NCBI RefSeq assembly: GCF_003634455.1
Contig: NZ_RBLC01000002.1
Coordinates: 186,001 to 250,000 of the forward strand
Source: Flavobacterium endophyticum
GTDB taxonomy: Bacteria; Bacteroidota; Bacteroidia; Flavobacteriales; Flavobacteriaceae
Reading direction: 5' to 3'
Length of the DNA stretch: 64,000 nt
The position numbers were made by a program, and so were the translations under genes. The notes below the pieces were generated by a model, which was not told the DNA's origin, made no database searches, and saw only the letters and a list, made by a program, of their open reading frames with translations. Shown here piece by piece: positions 36,566 to 45,817 of the stretch (positions are counted from its first letter, which is position 1; each line of letters opens with the position of its first letter).

Positions 36566-39085
36566 ATGATACATAAAACTGCTTACCACACCCTATTTTT
36601 CTTCCTATTCACATTCGGTATCCTGAATGCTCAACAGCCGCAGAAATTAAACTCTGGCGAAATCTACGAACAAGTACAAAAACTAAATTTTCTAGGTTCG
36701 GTTTTATACGTAGCCGCACATCCAGATGATGAAAACACCAAGCTTATTTCTTATTTTTCTAATGAAATTAAAGCCCGAACGGCCTATCTTTCTTTGACTC
36801 GAGGCGATGGCGGACAGAACTTAATAGGTTCCGAACTCCGAGAACTACTTGGCGTCTTGAGAACCCAAGAGCTATTGGCCGCCAGAAGAATCGATGGCGG
36901 AGAACAACTATTTTCTCGTGCCAATGATTTCGGCTTTTCCAAAGAACCAAACGAAACTTTTTCGATCTGGGACAAAAATCAGGTCTTAAGCGATGTCGTT
37001 TTGGCTATCCGAAAATTCAGGCCCGATATCATTATCAATCGCTTTGACCATAGAAGTCCGGGAACCACGCACGGACATCATACCGCTTCTGCTATGCTCA
37101 GCATGGAGGCTTTTGATTTGGCCGCAAACAAGAAAAGCTATCCAGAACAGCTCACTTCATGGGAAACCTGGCAGCCAAAACGAATATTTTTTAATACTTC
37201 ATGGTGGTTTTACGGCTCAGAAGAAAAATTTGAGCAGGCAGATAAAAGCAAGATGATTGCAATCAACGCAGGCGTCTATTTTGGAATAAAAGGTAAAAGC
37301 AATGGCGAAATTGCCGCCTTAAGCAGAAGCCAGCACAAATGCCAAGGCTTCGGTACTTTAGGAACTCGCGGCGACGAAATGGAATATATCGAATTTCTAA
37401 AAGGTGATTTCCCGAAAGACAAAAACAATTTATTTGATGGCATAAACACTACTTGGACAAGAGTCAAAGGCGGTGAAGCTATCGGAAAGATACTAAATGA
37501 AGTCCAAGCTAATTTCAACTTTAACGATCCTTCCGTACATCTTCCAAAATTGATTGAAGCGTACAATCTCATCAGCAAGTTAGAAGACGAGCATTGGAGA
37601 ACCATCAAAAAACAAGAACTTGAAACTATTATCTTGGCTTCTGCAGGATTGTTCTTAGAAGGTACTTCTTCAGAACAAAGCACCAATCCAAATAATGAAT
37701 TTACATTGAGGCTCGAGGCCGTAAATCGAAGCAGCCAAGATATCGAATTGATCGAAGTCAGCTTTCTAAATAATCCTGAAAACGGGAAAATTTCAGGCAA
37801 AAAGCTTGATAAAAACAGTCTCTTCAAAGCCGAAAAGAAATTACGTACCGCGCTTGGAACACCTTACACCTCGCCTTATTGGCTAAATGAAAAAGGAACT
37901 TTAGGAATGTATTCCGTAAAAGACATAGCCTTGATAGGAAAACCGGATACTGAAAAGCTCAAATTAAAATGGAGCCTGAAAATTGCAGGACAGCCTTTTG
38001 ATGTCTACAGAGAAATCATCTACAAATATTCAGATCCTGAAAAAGGCGAAGTATACCAGCCTTTTGAAGTCCTGCCCGAAGCAACAGCGCTCGTTTTGGA
38101 TGATGTGACTATTTTCCCAGATTCCCGACAAAAGCCAATTTCTGTAAAGATAAAAGCAGGAAAAGCAAACTTAAAAGGCGGCATTAGTCTTCAAGTACCA
38201 CAAGGCTGGAAGGTTTCTCCTGAAACTATCGATTTTGAAATCGCCATGAAAAATGACGAAAAGATTGTTATTTTCAACGTCACCCCTCCTGCTTCTGAAA
38301 ACAAAGGAATCATTTCGCCTTTAATCACTTCTGAAGGAAAAAAATATGGACAGAAACTGACAACCATTCAGTACGACCATATTCCAAAACAATCTGTTTT
38401 GATGCCTTCCGAAGCTTCTGTCGTACGATTGGACATTAAAAGAGAAGGACAGACTATCGGTTATATTGAAGGTGCTGGAGATGAAATTCCGCAGAGTCTG
38501 AAACAAATCGGTTATGATGTACGAATTATAAAGCCGAATGAAATTACCGAAACTTCTTTGGCTGGATTTGACGCCATCGTAATGGGAATCCGTGCGTATA
38601 ACGTAATTTCTGACCTGCAATTCAAACAGCGCTATCTTTTGGAATATGTAAAAAATGGAGGTAATTTGATCGTGCAATACAATACTTCTGGAAGACGCGG
38701 ATTCAATGTGCCGGATTTTTCTCCGTACGAACTAAATCTTTCGAGCGACAGGGTTACCGATGAAAATGCAAAAGTTTCGTTTCTGAACGCAACGCATTCC
38801 GTTTTAAATCATCCTAATAAAATAACAGAAACCGATTTCCAAGGCTGGGTTCAAGAAAGAGGATTATATTTCCCTGATAAATGGGCGCCTGAGTTCACGC
38901 CTATCCTTGGCATGAAAGATTTAGGGGAATCTGAAAAACAAGGCAGCCTTTTAATCGCGAATTACGGAAAAGGATATTATATTTACACAGGATTAAGCTT
39001 TTTCAGGGAATTGCCAGCCGGCGTTCCAGGTGCATTTAAGCTTTTTACCAATCTTATTTCCGTAGGAAAAAAGGAAAAATCATAA
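36566..39085 (+). CDS. Secreted PIG-L (LmbE-like) deacetylase with C-terminal extension
   Basis: 839 residues. A signal peptide is followed by the zinc motif AHPDDE (51-56), SLTRGDGGQNLIG, and RSPGTTHGHHTAS with metal/catalytic His at about 170-172. After the roughly 300-residue deacetylase domain comes a beta-rich NPCBM- or Ig-like middle. The C-terminal part has an alpha/beta, GATase-like look (YIEGAGDEIPQSLKQIGYDVRII ... DAIVMGIRAYN ... VKNGGNLIVQYNT). It probably deacetylates N-acetylated sugars outside the cytoplasm. A -7 box TATATTTG lies at 36532-36539. Confidence 0.9.
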   Translation: MIHKTAYHTLFFFLFTFGILNAQQPQKLNSGEIYEQVQKLNFLGSVLYVAAHPDDENTKLISYFSNEIKARTAYLSLTRGDGGQNLIGSELRELLGVLRTQELLAARRIDGGEQLFSRANDFGFSKEPNETFSIWDKNQVLSDVVLAIRKFRPDIIINRFDHRSPGTTHGHHTASAMLSMEAFDLAANKKSYPEQLTSWETWQPKRIFFNTSWWFYGSEEKFEQADKSKMIAINAGVYFGIKGKSNGEIAALSRSQHKCQGFGTLGTRGDEMEYIEFLKGDFPKDKNNLFDGINTTWTRVKGGEAIGKILNEVQANFNFNDPSVHLPKLIEAYNLISKLEDEHWRTIKKQELETIILASAGLFLEGTSSEQSTNPNNEFTLRLEAVNRSSQDIELIEVSFLNNPENGKISGKKLDKNSLFKAEKKLRTALGTPYTSPYWLNEKGTLGMYSVKDIALIGKPDTEKLKLKWSLKIAGQPFDVYREIIYKYSDPEKGEVYQPFEVLPEATALVLDDVTIFPDSRQKPISVKIKAGKANLKGGISLQVPQGWKVSPETIDFEIAMKNDEKIVIFNVTPPASENKGIISPLITSEGKKYGQKLTTIQYDHIPKQSVLMPSEASVVRLDIKREGQTIGYIEGAGDEIPQSLKQIGYDVRIIKPNEITETSLAGFDAIVMGIRAYNVISDLQFKQRYLLEYVKNGGNLIVQYNTSGRRGFNVPDFSPYELNLSSDRVTDENAKVSFLNATHSVLNHPNKITETDFQGWVQERGLYFPDKWAPEFTPILGMKDLGESEKQGSLLIANYGKGYYIYTGLSFFRELPAGVPGAFKLFTNLISVGKKEKS

Positions 39086-39089
39086 AATA

Positions 39090-39197
39090 ATGGAAGAAAA
39101 GAAATTAAGAAGCTGGAAAAGAAATTACACCTTGGTGCTTGTAATGAACGCCCTGTACATTCTGATTTTTTACTTTATAATGCAATATTTTTCATAA
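39090..39197 (+). CDS. 35-residue single-TM microprotein preceding the symporter
   Basis: A 36-codon frame from ATG 39090 to TAA 39197: a charged N-terminus (MEEKKLRSWKRNY) and one hydrophobic helix (TLVLVMNALYILIFYFIM). It starts 4 bases after the deacetylase stop and ends directly before the ATG of the symporter at 39198, with no gap. The placement and the clean amphipathic-plus-TM design suggest a translated small membrane protein, possibly a small partner of the transporter, comparable in position to the small subunits known beside PanF and DctA-like carriers. Confidence 0.65.
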   Translation: MEEKKLRSWKRNYTLVLVMNALYILIFYFIMQYFS

Positions 39198-40919
39198 ATG
39201 CAGGTAATCGACTGGGTAGTTTTAATCATTACGCTTTTTTTCATCGTCTTTTATGGTGCCTGGAAAACTCGAGGCAGCAAAAACGTGCAGGATTATATCT
39301 TGGGGAACAATGAGACTCCTTGGTATACCGTAGGAATTTCTGTAATGGCAACCCAGGCCAGCGCTATTACCTTCCTTTCTACTCCAGGACAGGCTTTTAA
39401 TGACGGAATGGGCTTCGTGCAGTTTTACTTCGGGCTTCCGTTGGCGATGATTATCATCTGCATTACCTTTATTCCCATTTATCATAGGCTCAAAGTATAT
39501 ACCGTTTATGAATTTTTAGAGCAGCGCTTTGACCTTAAGACTCGTTCGCTTGCAGCCATATTATTCCTGATACAAAGAGGCTTTTCTACCGGAATCACGA
39601 TTTATGCGCCAGCAATCGTATTGTCTTCTATATTGGGATGGAACTTGAATCTGATGAATATTGTCATCGGTATTTTAATCATCATCTACACGATGACGGG
39701 TGGGACAAAAGCGGTCAATGTTACCCAGAAACAGCAGATGTTTATCATCATGTCGGGAATGTTCATCGCCTTTTTTATAATATTAAGCTTATTGCCAAAA
39801 GAGGTTTCTTTCAATAACGCTTTGCAGATTGCCGGCGTAAACGACAAGATGAATATTCTTGACTTTTCTTTAGACAAAGAAAAAAGATATACGGTTTGGA
39901 CAGGATTGACAGGAGGTTTATTCTTGGCCCTCTCCTATTTCGGAACTGACCAATCTCAAGCACAACGTTATTTATCAGGGAAATCGGTAAGAGAAAGCCA
40001 AATGGGGCTTGTTTTTAACGCGCTTTTAAAAGTGCCGATGCAGTTCTTCATTCTTTTGGTCGGAATTATGGTTTATGTTTTTTTTCAGTTCCAGTCCGTA
40101 CCAATCAATTTCAATCCAAATAGCAAGGCGAGTATCGAAAAATCTGTCTATGCCAACGACTATAAAAAGCTAGAAGGCGAATTGGTGGATATCGCTTCAG
40201 AAAAGAAAGAAGTGACGCTGGCGTATGTCAATCAGCTAAATATCGAAACTGACAATAAAGTCTTAAAAAACAGAATTATCGCGTTAGGAGAAAAAGAAAA
40301 AACGCTTCGCGAAAATGCTAAAGTCTTAATCAGCAAAGCCAACAAGAAAAACAAGACCACAGATAGCGATTACGTATTTATCCATTTTATTATCCATTAC
40401 CTTCCAAAAGGATTTATCGGACTTTTGCTTGCTGTAATTATCTGCGCGGCTATGTCGTCTACTGCCGCAGGAATCAATTCTTTGGCATCTACAACTGTAA
40501 TCGATATCTACAAAAGAAATATCAAAACCGAAAAGTCCGAAGCGCATTTTGTAAGAGCTTCTAAAGGATTTACGTTGCTTTGGGGTATGATTGCTATCCT
40601 ATTTGCTTGTTTTGGTACATTGTTTGAAAACCTGATCCAGTTCGTAAATATCATCGGTTCTATATTTTATGGTACCATTTTAGGGATTTTCTTGGTAGCT
40701 TTCTACATAAAATATGTAAAAGCACAAGCCATTTTCTGGGCCGCCGTATTCAGCCAGATAGCGATATTTATAATTTATTATTTGGCCATCTACATCTTCC
40801 CTCCTGGAAAAGAAAAATTAAGCTACTTATGGCTGAACTTTATCGGAGTTATCATCACGATTATTGTTTCGGTAACGGTGCAATATTTCAGAAATTCTAA
40901 TACCAAGCAACAACAATAA
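39198..40919 (+). CDS. Sodium:solute symporter (SSS family)
   Basis: 573 residues with 13-14 membrane helices. Family marks include GNNETPWYTVGISVMATQAS at about 35-55, GGTKAVNVTQKQQMF, and ICAAMSSTAAGINSLASTTVIDIY. A hydrophilic, Lys/Glu-rich, coiled-coil-like stretch (about 315-390) is inserted between helices. It would bring in a sugar, sialic-acid-like or other small solute with Na+; the PIG-L deacetylase upstream hints at a sugar substrate, which is inference. Confidence 0.92.
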   Translation: MQVIDWVVLIITLFFIVFYGAWKTRGSKNVQDYILGNNETPWYTVGISVMATQASAITFLSTPGQAFNDGMGFVQFYFGLPLAMIIICITFIPIYHRLKVYTVYEFLEQRFDLKTRSLAAILFLIQRGFSTGITIYAPAIVLSSILGWNLNLMNIVIGILIIIYTMTGGTKAVNVTQKQQMFIIMSGMFIAFFIILSLLPKEVSFNNALQIAGVNDKMNILDFSLDKEKRYTVWTGLTGGLFLALSYFGTDQSQAQRYLSGKSVRESQMGLVFNALLKVPMQFFILLVGIMVYVFFQFQSVPINFNPNSKASIEKSVYANDYKKLEGELVDIASEKKEVTLAYVNQLNIETDNKVLKNRIIALGEKEKTLRENAKVLISKANKKNKTTDSDYVFIHFIIHYLPKGFIGLLLAVIICAAMSSTAAGINSLASTTVIDIYKRNIKTEKSEAHFVRASKGFTLLWGMIAILFACFGTLFENLIQFVNIIGSIFYGTILGIFLVAFYIKYVKAQAIFWAAVFSQIAIFIIYYLAIYIFPPGKEKLSYLWLNFIGVIITIIVSVTVQYFRNSNTKQQQ

Positions 40920-40951
40920 AAAAAGCTGATTGCAATGCAATCAGCTTTTTA
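40917..40951. terminator. Bidirectional intrinsic terminator
   Basis: Perfect AAAAAGCTGATTGCA / TGCAATCAGCTTTTT stem between convergent genes ending at 40919 and 40973. Confidence 0.9.
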
Positions 40952-40972
40952 TAAATTACAACAGAATGGTTA

Positions 40973-41821
40973 TTATTTCTTGCTCCATTCAGCAATACTG
41001 TCTTTGTTCATTTTTACATAATCAGCATTGTTTGCTTTTTCAGCAGCAGCCAGAGACAATTTAGCCGTTTCGATAGCGCCTTTTTTATCTCCCAATTTCG
41101 ACTGAATCAACGATTTTTGTCTTAAATACCAAAATGGTGCATCACCTTTTGATTTTTCAATCGCAGCATTTACCCAAGTCAAGGCTTTGTTCATGTCGCC
41201 GTTAGATTGGTAGTAATACTGTGCAGAAGCAAAATAATCATCCCCAGAAGGTCCTGATAATGTAGATTCGATGCTAGCCATCGCTGTCTTTTGCGTAGGA
41301 ACATCAAACTTAACCGCTACAAGAGTTTTTTCCCAAGAAATTTCCAAGCTTCCTGAATCATTGCTGATATTGTTGACTGCAATCGTCAAAGTTTCCACAT
41401 TTCTGTTTAGGTTTTCTGGTTTTGCAGTTGTTCTAAGAACTACTTTATTTTCGTTCCATTCTGCTGGCAAGCCCCAGTTATTAGTGTCTTTGTAAAAAAT
41501 AACATCCCAAGAATCTGCTTTAGGAACTGTAAACAGGCTATAGCTTCCTTTCGGCAAGTCTTTTCCGCCAATTTTTACATCTTCGCTGAAAGTGACTACC
41601 GTATTACCGTTAGCTCCAGTTCTCCAAGTTTTTCCAAAAGGAACCAAGTCTCCGAAAATAGTTCTTCCTTTGCTGCTCGGACGAGAATATTCAATATGCA
41701 CCTCAGTTAATCCGACTACTTGAGTTACATCAGATTTTGGACTTGGCTGTGGCGTTTTTACTTGTGCCTCAGCAGTTAAAGTAATTAGAAGCAATCCTGC
41801 AGCAATAATTATCTTTTTCAT
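40973..41821 (-). CDS. Secreted DUF2911 protein with C-terminal helical repeats
   Basis: 282 residues. The signal peptide ends LTAEAQ. The DUF2911 domain is clear: VGLTEVHIEYSRPSSKGRTIFGDLVPFGKTWRTGANGNTVVTFS and LPKGSYSLFTVP. The C-terminal 90 residues form TPR-like helices (ASAQYYYQSNGDMNKALTWVNAAI). Exported; function unknown. Confidence 0.9.
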   Translation of the reverse strand: MKKIIIAAGLLLITLTAEAQVKTPQPSPKSDVTQVVGLTEVHIEYSRPSSKGRTIFGDLVPFGKTWRTGANGNTVVTFSEDVKIGGKDLPKGSYSLFTVPKADSWDVIFYKDTNNWGLPAEWNENKVVLRTTAKPENLNRNVETLTIAVNNISNDSGSLEISWEKTLVAVKFDVPTQKTAMASIESTLSGPSGDDYFASAQYYYQSNGDMNKALTWVNAAIEKSKGDAPFWYLRQKSLIQSKLGDKKGAIETAKLSLAAAEKANNADYVKMNKDSIAEWSKK

Positions 41822-41946
41822 ATAATTTATAGTTTTTGATTTAATGTCTGCGAATTTAATAATTCCAAATCACTTATTTGTTAAATAAAACCAAGAAAAA
41901 AGTATTATATTGTTTAACTATATTAGCTTTTAATTAAACAATATGA

Positions 41947-41954
41947 TATTTTTG
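41947..41954 (+). promoter_or_regulatory. -7 promoter element of the SRPBCC/photolyase pair
   Basis: TATTTTTG matches TAnnTTTG and lies just 4 bases before ATG 41959. A near-leaderless or leaderless transcript would result if used, or the true element lies farther up. Confidence 0.35.
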
Positions 41955-41958
41955 TAAT

Positions 41959-42426
41959 ATGAAATTATATACGCTGCATACAAAACAAAAGCTGCCGATC
42001 ACTGTCGATGAGGCTTGGAAATTTATTGCCGATCCAAAAAACCTAGAAGTAATCACTCCAAAATCGATGGGGTTCAAGACGATTTCTGGCGATGAAAAAG
42101 CAATGTTTGCAGGACAGATCATCCATTATACGATTACGCCGCTCTTTGGTATTCCGATGCAATGGGTTACCGAAATTACGCATGTCCATGATGGAAAATT
42201 CTTTGTAGACGAGCAGCGATTCGGGCCTTATGCCTTTTGGCATCATAAACATTTCCTGACTCCTATTCCTGGCGGCGTGGAGATGGAAGATATTGTCCAT
42301 TATAAAGTACCCATGGGACTCTTAGGCCAGTTAGCGCATCCTTTTCTAGTAAAGCCAAAACTTGAGGAAATTTTTGCTTTCAGACGAAACAAACTTGTAG
42401 AACTTTTTGGTGAATTTAAGCAATAA
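41959..42426 (+). CDS. SRPBCC-fold protein
   Basis: 155 residues: the opening LHTKQKLPITVDEAWKFIADPKNLEVITP and later GIPMQWVTEITHVHDGKFFVDEQRFGPYAFWHHKHFLTPIPGGVEMEDIVHY are the polyketide-cyclase/START-like pattern of proteins often named cell division inhibitor. It stands 3 bases ahead of the photolyase and is surely cotranscribed with it. A ligand is not known. Confidence 0.88.
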   Translation: MKLYTLHTKQKLPITVDEAWKFIADPKNLEVITPKSMGFKTISGDEKAMFAGQIIHYTITPLFGIPMQWVTEITHVHDGKFFVDEQRFGPYAFWHHKHFLTPIPGGVEMEDIVHYKVPMGLLGQLAHPFLVKPKLEEIFAFRRNKLVELFGEFKQ

Positions 42427-42429
42427 GCT

Positions 42430-43710
42430 ATGAATATATTTTGGTTTAGGCGTGACTTGAGATTGGAAGACAATCAAGGATTGTGGGAAGCTTTGTCCGC
42501 TGACGAGACTCTTCCTATTTTTATATTCGACAAGAACATTCTGTCCGAACTTCCAGAAGATGATGCTCGGGTAACTTTTATCTCGCAATTGCTGGAAAAA
42601 ATCCAAAATCAGCTCGAAAAAACAGGAAAATCACTGGCCATTTTTTATGATAAACCTGAAAATATTTTTACAAAGTTAATTTCGGAAAACCCTATAAAAG
42701 CGGTCTATACCAATCATGATTACGAACCGTATGCAAGAACTAGAGATTCCGAAATCAAAAACCTTTTGAAATCTAAAAACATTGCATTTCATACTTTTAA
42801 GGATCAGGTTATTTTTGAAAAAAGTGAAGTCGTGAAGGAAGATGGAACGCCGTATGTCGTTTATACTCCGTATTCTAAAAAGTGGAAAGAAAATCTTCGA
42901 GATAAACCAATAGACTCTTTTCCTTCAGAGAAAAAAATGGGACAAATAGTTCACCATTCTTATCCTTTTCTGACGTTGAAAGATATCGGATTTCTAAAAT
43001 CTACTATTCCAGTTGAAGATTTTGATACTTCTGATACGGTTATTGAAAATTATAAAGAAACTCGTGATTTCCCAAGTGTTGATGGCACTTCACATTTAAG
43101 TCCGCACTTACGATTTGGTGCTGTGAGTATCCGAAAAATTGTAAAAAAGGCACTACAGCATAAAAAAGATACTTTTTTGAATGAACTGATTTGGAGAGAA
43201 TTTTTCATGCAAATTCTTTGGCATTTTCCTAATACAGTTACCGAAAGCTTCCGTCCGAAATACGACCATATCAAGTGGCGTAACAACGAAAATGAGTTCC
43301 AAAAATGGTGCGAAGGAAACACCGGCTATCCTATTGTTGATGCTGGAATGCGCCAATTGAATGCTACCGGAAATATGCACAACCGCGTAAGGATGATTGT
43401 CGCCAGCTTTTTATGCAAGCATCTCTTGATTGACTGGCGCTGGGGTGAGGCCTACTTTGCAGAAAAACTGTTAGACTATGAACAATCCAGCAATATCGGG
43501 AATTGGCAATGGGCTGCTGGTTCTGGCGTTGATGCGGCGCCTTATTTCAGGATTTTTAATCCGAGCGAGCAAGTCAAAAAATTTGACAAGGATTTCAAGT
43601 ACATCAAAAAGTGGGTACCTGAATTCCAAGAACTAAGCTACGTACCGATTGTTGACCACAAAGAAGCCAGGGAAAGATGCCTGAAAGTTTATAAGGAAGC
43701 TGTCGGGTAG
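42430..43710 (+). CDS. phrB: Deoxyribodipyrimidine photolyase
   Basis: 426 residues. The N-terminal alpha/beta domain begins IFWFRRDLRLEDNQGL. The C-terminal FAD domain carries RLSPHLRFG-like HLSPHLRFGAVSIRKI, LIWREFFMQILWHFP, GNTGYPIVDAGMRQLNATGNMHNRVRMIVASFL and the Trp-rich EQSSNIGNWQWAAGSGVDAAPYFRIFNP. It repairs UV-induced cyclobutane dimers with light and is typical of class I enzymes. Slightly short, but complete. Confidence 0.95.
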   Translation: MNIFWFRRDLRLEDNQGLWEALSADETLPIFIFDKNILSELPEDDARVTFISQLLEKIQNQLEKTGKSLAIFYDKPENIFTKLISENPIKAVYTNHDYEPYARTRDSEIKNLLKSKNIAFHTFKDQVIFEKSEVVKEDGTPYVVYTPYSKKWKENLRDKPIDSFPSEKKMGQIVHHSYPFLTLKDIGFLKSTIPVEDFDTSDTVIENYKETRDFPSVDGTSHLSPHLRFGAVSIRKIVKKALQHKKDTFLNELIWREFFMQILWHFPNTVTESFRPKYDHIKWRNNENEFQKWCEGNTGYPIVDAGMRQLNATGNMHNRVRMIVASFLCKHLLIDWRWGEAYFAEKLLDYEQSSNIGNWQWAAGSGVDAAPYFRIFNPSEQVKKFDKDFKYIKKWVPEFQELSYVPIVDHKEARERCLKVYKEAVG

Positions 43711-43721
43711 CCTCCTTATCA

Positions 43722-44381
43722 TTACGAATTTATATTTTTTATTTTTTCAAAACTCAGGTCGCTAAAATCGGTCACGATCATATCGGCTTTCGATTGGTCC
43801 TGTCCTACTGCAGTTTTGCCTTTATAGGCAATACAAAAAATACCGGCCGCTTTTGCTGCTGTAATGCCATTGGTACTGTCTTCAATAACAATACATTCGT
43901 TTATGGGCGCTTTCGAATACGAAGCCGCCTTTAAAAATATCGCGGGATTTGGCTTGGATTCTGGGAAATCCTCACCGCTAACTTTGTGCGTAAAGTACGG
44001 ATTCAGTCCAAAACGGTCGAAAACTTTGTTAATAATCGCCATTTCAGAAGAAGAAGCTACAATCAGCTGCACTCCATTTTCGTATAAGTCAATGATGAGG
44101 TCTTTGACGCTGGGCATCAGGTGCAAGTCTTCTTTATTGTCAAACGCTTCTAAAAACAGCTTATTTTTAGCTACAATCAGGTCTTCGACCTCGTGTGCCA
44201 GCTGGAATCTGTCTTTTATCTTCTGATAAATCATCTTGTTTGAATTCCCTGTGAACGTATGGTACATTTCATCGGGAACTTCTATATCTAAATCTTTGAA
44301 TTGCAATAGGCTTACATCATAGTGAACTGGCTCAGTGTCGACTAAGACACCGTCCATATCAAAAATCACGGTTTTAACCAT
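43722..44381 (-). CDS. HAD-superfamily phosphatase (beta-phosphoglucomutase-like), copy 1
   Basis: 219 residues. Motif I FDMDGVLVDTEPVH, cap domain, motif II VASSSEMAI, motif III SGEDFPESKPNPAIFL, motif IV IEDSTNGITAAKAAG. It is a type IA cap HAD hydrolase or mutase acting on a sugar phosphate. It is clearly a paralogue of the neighbour at 44388, with shared segments such as SGEDFPxSKPxPAIF, and starts 6 bases after that gene ends. Confidence 0.9.
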   Translation of the reverse strand: MVKTVIFDMDGVLVDTEPVHYDVSLLQFKDLDIEVPDEMYHTFTGNSNKMIYQKIKDRFQLAHEVEDLIVAKNKLFLEAFDNKEDLHLMPSVKDLIIDLYENGVQLIVASSSEMAIINKVFDRFGLNPYFTHKVSGEDFPESKPNPAIFLKAASYSKAPINECIVIEDSTNGITAAKAAGIFCIAYKGKTAVGQDQSKADMIVTDFSDLSFEKIKNINS

Positions 44382-44387
44382 TTTGTT

Positions 44388-45044
44388 TTACTTTAAATTC
44401 TTAATTTTTTCGGCGTTCAGCTCGTTAAAGTGATTAATAATCAAGTCTGCTTTTGACAAATCCTGAAGTTTGGTATGTTCGCTGTTATAACCTACGCAAA
44501 AAATTCCGGCTGCTTTTGAAGCTTCAATACCGTTGGAACTGTCTTCAATAACAATACATTCTTCCTTTTTAGCTATGGATAACGAAGCGGCATGTTCGAA
44601 GATGGCCGGATGCGGTTTTGATTTCGGAAAATCTTCTCCACTAACGATATCCGAAAAATACTGATGCAGATGAAATCGGTTAAAAACGCGCTCAATCGTA
44701 ACCTTTGAAGCCGACGATGCCACGATAAGCTGGATGCCGTTTTGGTAAAGGTCTTTAATTAAATCTTCTACTCCTTCTAAAAGGTGCAGGTCTTTTTTGG
44801 TATCAAAAGCATCGTTGAAAATGTTTCTTTTTCGCTGTATCAAATCTTCTACGTCATGATCTAAACCGAAAGCATGCTTTAATTTCTGGAAAACATTGCG
44901 AGTAGAATTTCCTGTGAAAGTCGCAAACATATCGTCTGTTACGGAAATTTCTAGTTCGTCAAAATGTTGGAAATAGGCATATCTGTGAACCGGTTCCGTA
45001 TCAACGATAACGCCGTCCATGTCAAAAATTACTGTTTTTATCAT
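44388..45044 (-). CDS. HAD-superfamily phosphatase (beta-phosphoglucomutase-like), copy 2
   Basis: 218 residues. Motif I FDMDGVIVDTEPVH, motif II VASSASKVTI, motif III SGEDFPKSKPHPAIFE, motif IV IEDSSNGIEASKAAG. Same length and layout as the copy at 43722, so the pair arose by tandem duplication. Both keep the catalytic residues. It follows the TcdA gene by 30 bases. Confidence 0.9.
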   Translation of the reverse strand: MIKTVIFDMDGVIVDTEPVHRYAYFQHFDELEISVTDDMFATFTGNSTRNVFQKLKHAFGLDHDVEDLIQRKRNIFNDAFDTKKDLHLLEGVEDLIKDLYQNGIQLIVASSASKVTIERVFNRFHLHQYFSDIVSGEDFPKSKPHPAIFEHAASLSIAKKEECIVIEDSSNGIEASKAAGIFCVGYNSEHTKLQDLSKADLIINHFNELNAEKIKNLK

Positions 45045-45074
45045 TGTTGTGTTGTGTAGTTTTGGTAGAAAATT

Positions 45075-45803
45075 TTAATTGTGTCCCTCCTTTTTCAATA
45101 AATAACGGATTACCGTTTCTGCCGCATGAAGTCCGAAAAGCCCAGGCATATAGCTGTTCGTTCCGTAAAATGACTTTTTGAAGTTCTTGCCATCGGTCAT
45201 TCTCAAGCTGGAAGTATCTTGAATTTCAGAAGAATATACGGCTTTTACGCCTTTATCAATCTTTACTTCTTTCAATCTTCTTTTTATGGCTTTGGCCAGA
45301 TAGCAGTTTTTGGTCTTGCTGATATCCGAAACTTTTACTTTAGCAGCTTCCATCTTCCCGCCAGCGCCCATACTGCTGATAATTTTTATCTTTTTTCTTT
45401 TAGACGCAATGATAAGATTCAGTTTTGGCGTCACGCTGTCGATGCAATCCATGACATAATCAAAATCATTGGTCACAATTTCAAATGCTCTTTCTGGGGA
45501 AAGGAATTCTTTTATTTTCGTAAGCTGTAATTCTGGATTGATATCCATCAAACGATCACCAACTACATCTATTTTTGATACGCCAACTGTAGAATGCAAA
45601 GCTGGTAATTGTCGGTTGATGTTCGTAATATCCACGACATCGCCATCAACTATGGTCATTTTTCCAACACCTGCCCTTGCGATAAATTCGGCCGCAAAAG
45701 AGCCTACACCTCCAACGCCGACAATCAATACATTTGAATTCTTTAATTTTTCAAGACCTTCTTTTTTGAATAGCAATTCAGCCCTTTCTGTCCACTGCGC
45801 CAT
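45075..45803 (-). CDS. tcdA: tRNA threonylcarbamoyladenosine dehydratase
   Basis: 242 residues of the ThiF/E1-like family. GVGGVGSFAAEFIARAGVG binds ATP; FDYVMDCIDSVTPKLNLI and SSMGAGGKMEAAKVKVSDISKTKNCYLAKAIKRRLK are typical of the TcdA/CsdL/YgdL branch. It cyclises t6A37 in tRNA to the hydantoin form (ct6A). The gene lies 14 bases after tatD. Confidence 0.93.
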   Translation of the reverse strand: MAQWTERAELLFKKEGLEKLKNSNVLIVGVGGVGSFAAEFIARAGVGKMTIVDGDVVDITNINRQLPALHSTVGVSKIDVVGDRLMDINPELQLTKIKEFLSPERAFEIVTNDFDYVMDCIDSVTPKLNLIIASKRKKIKIISSMGAGGKMEAAKVKVSDISKTKNCYLAKAIKRRLKEVKIDKGVKAVYSSEIQDTSSLRMTDGKNFKKSFYGTNSYMPGLFGLHAAETVIRYLLKKEGHN

Positions 45804-45817
45804 TTTTTCTAAATTTA

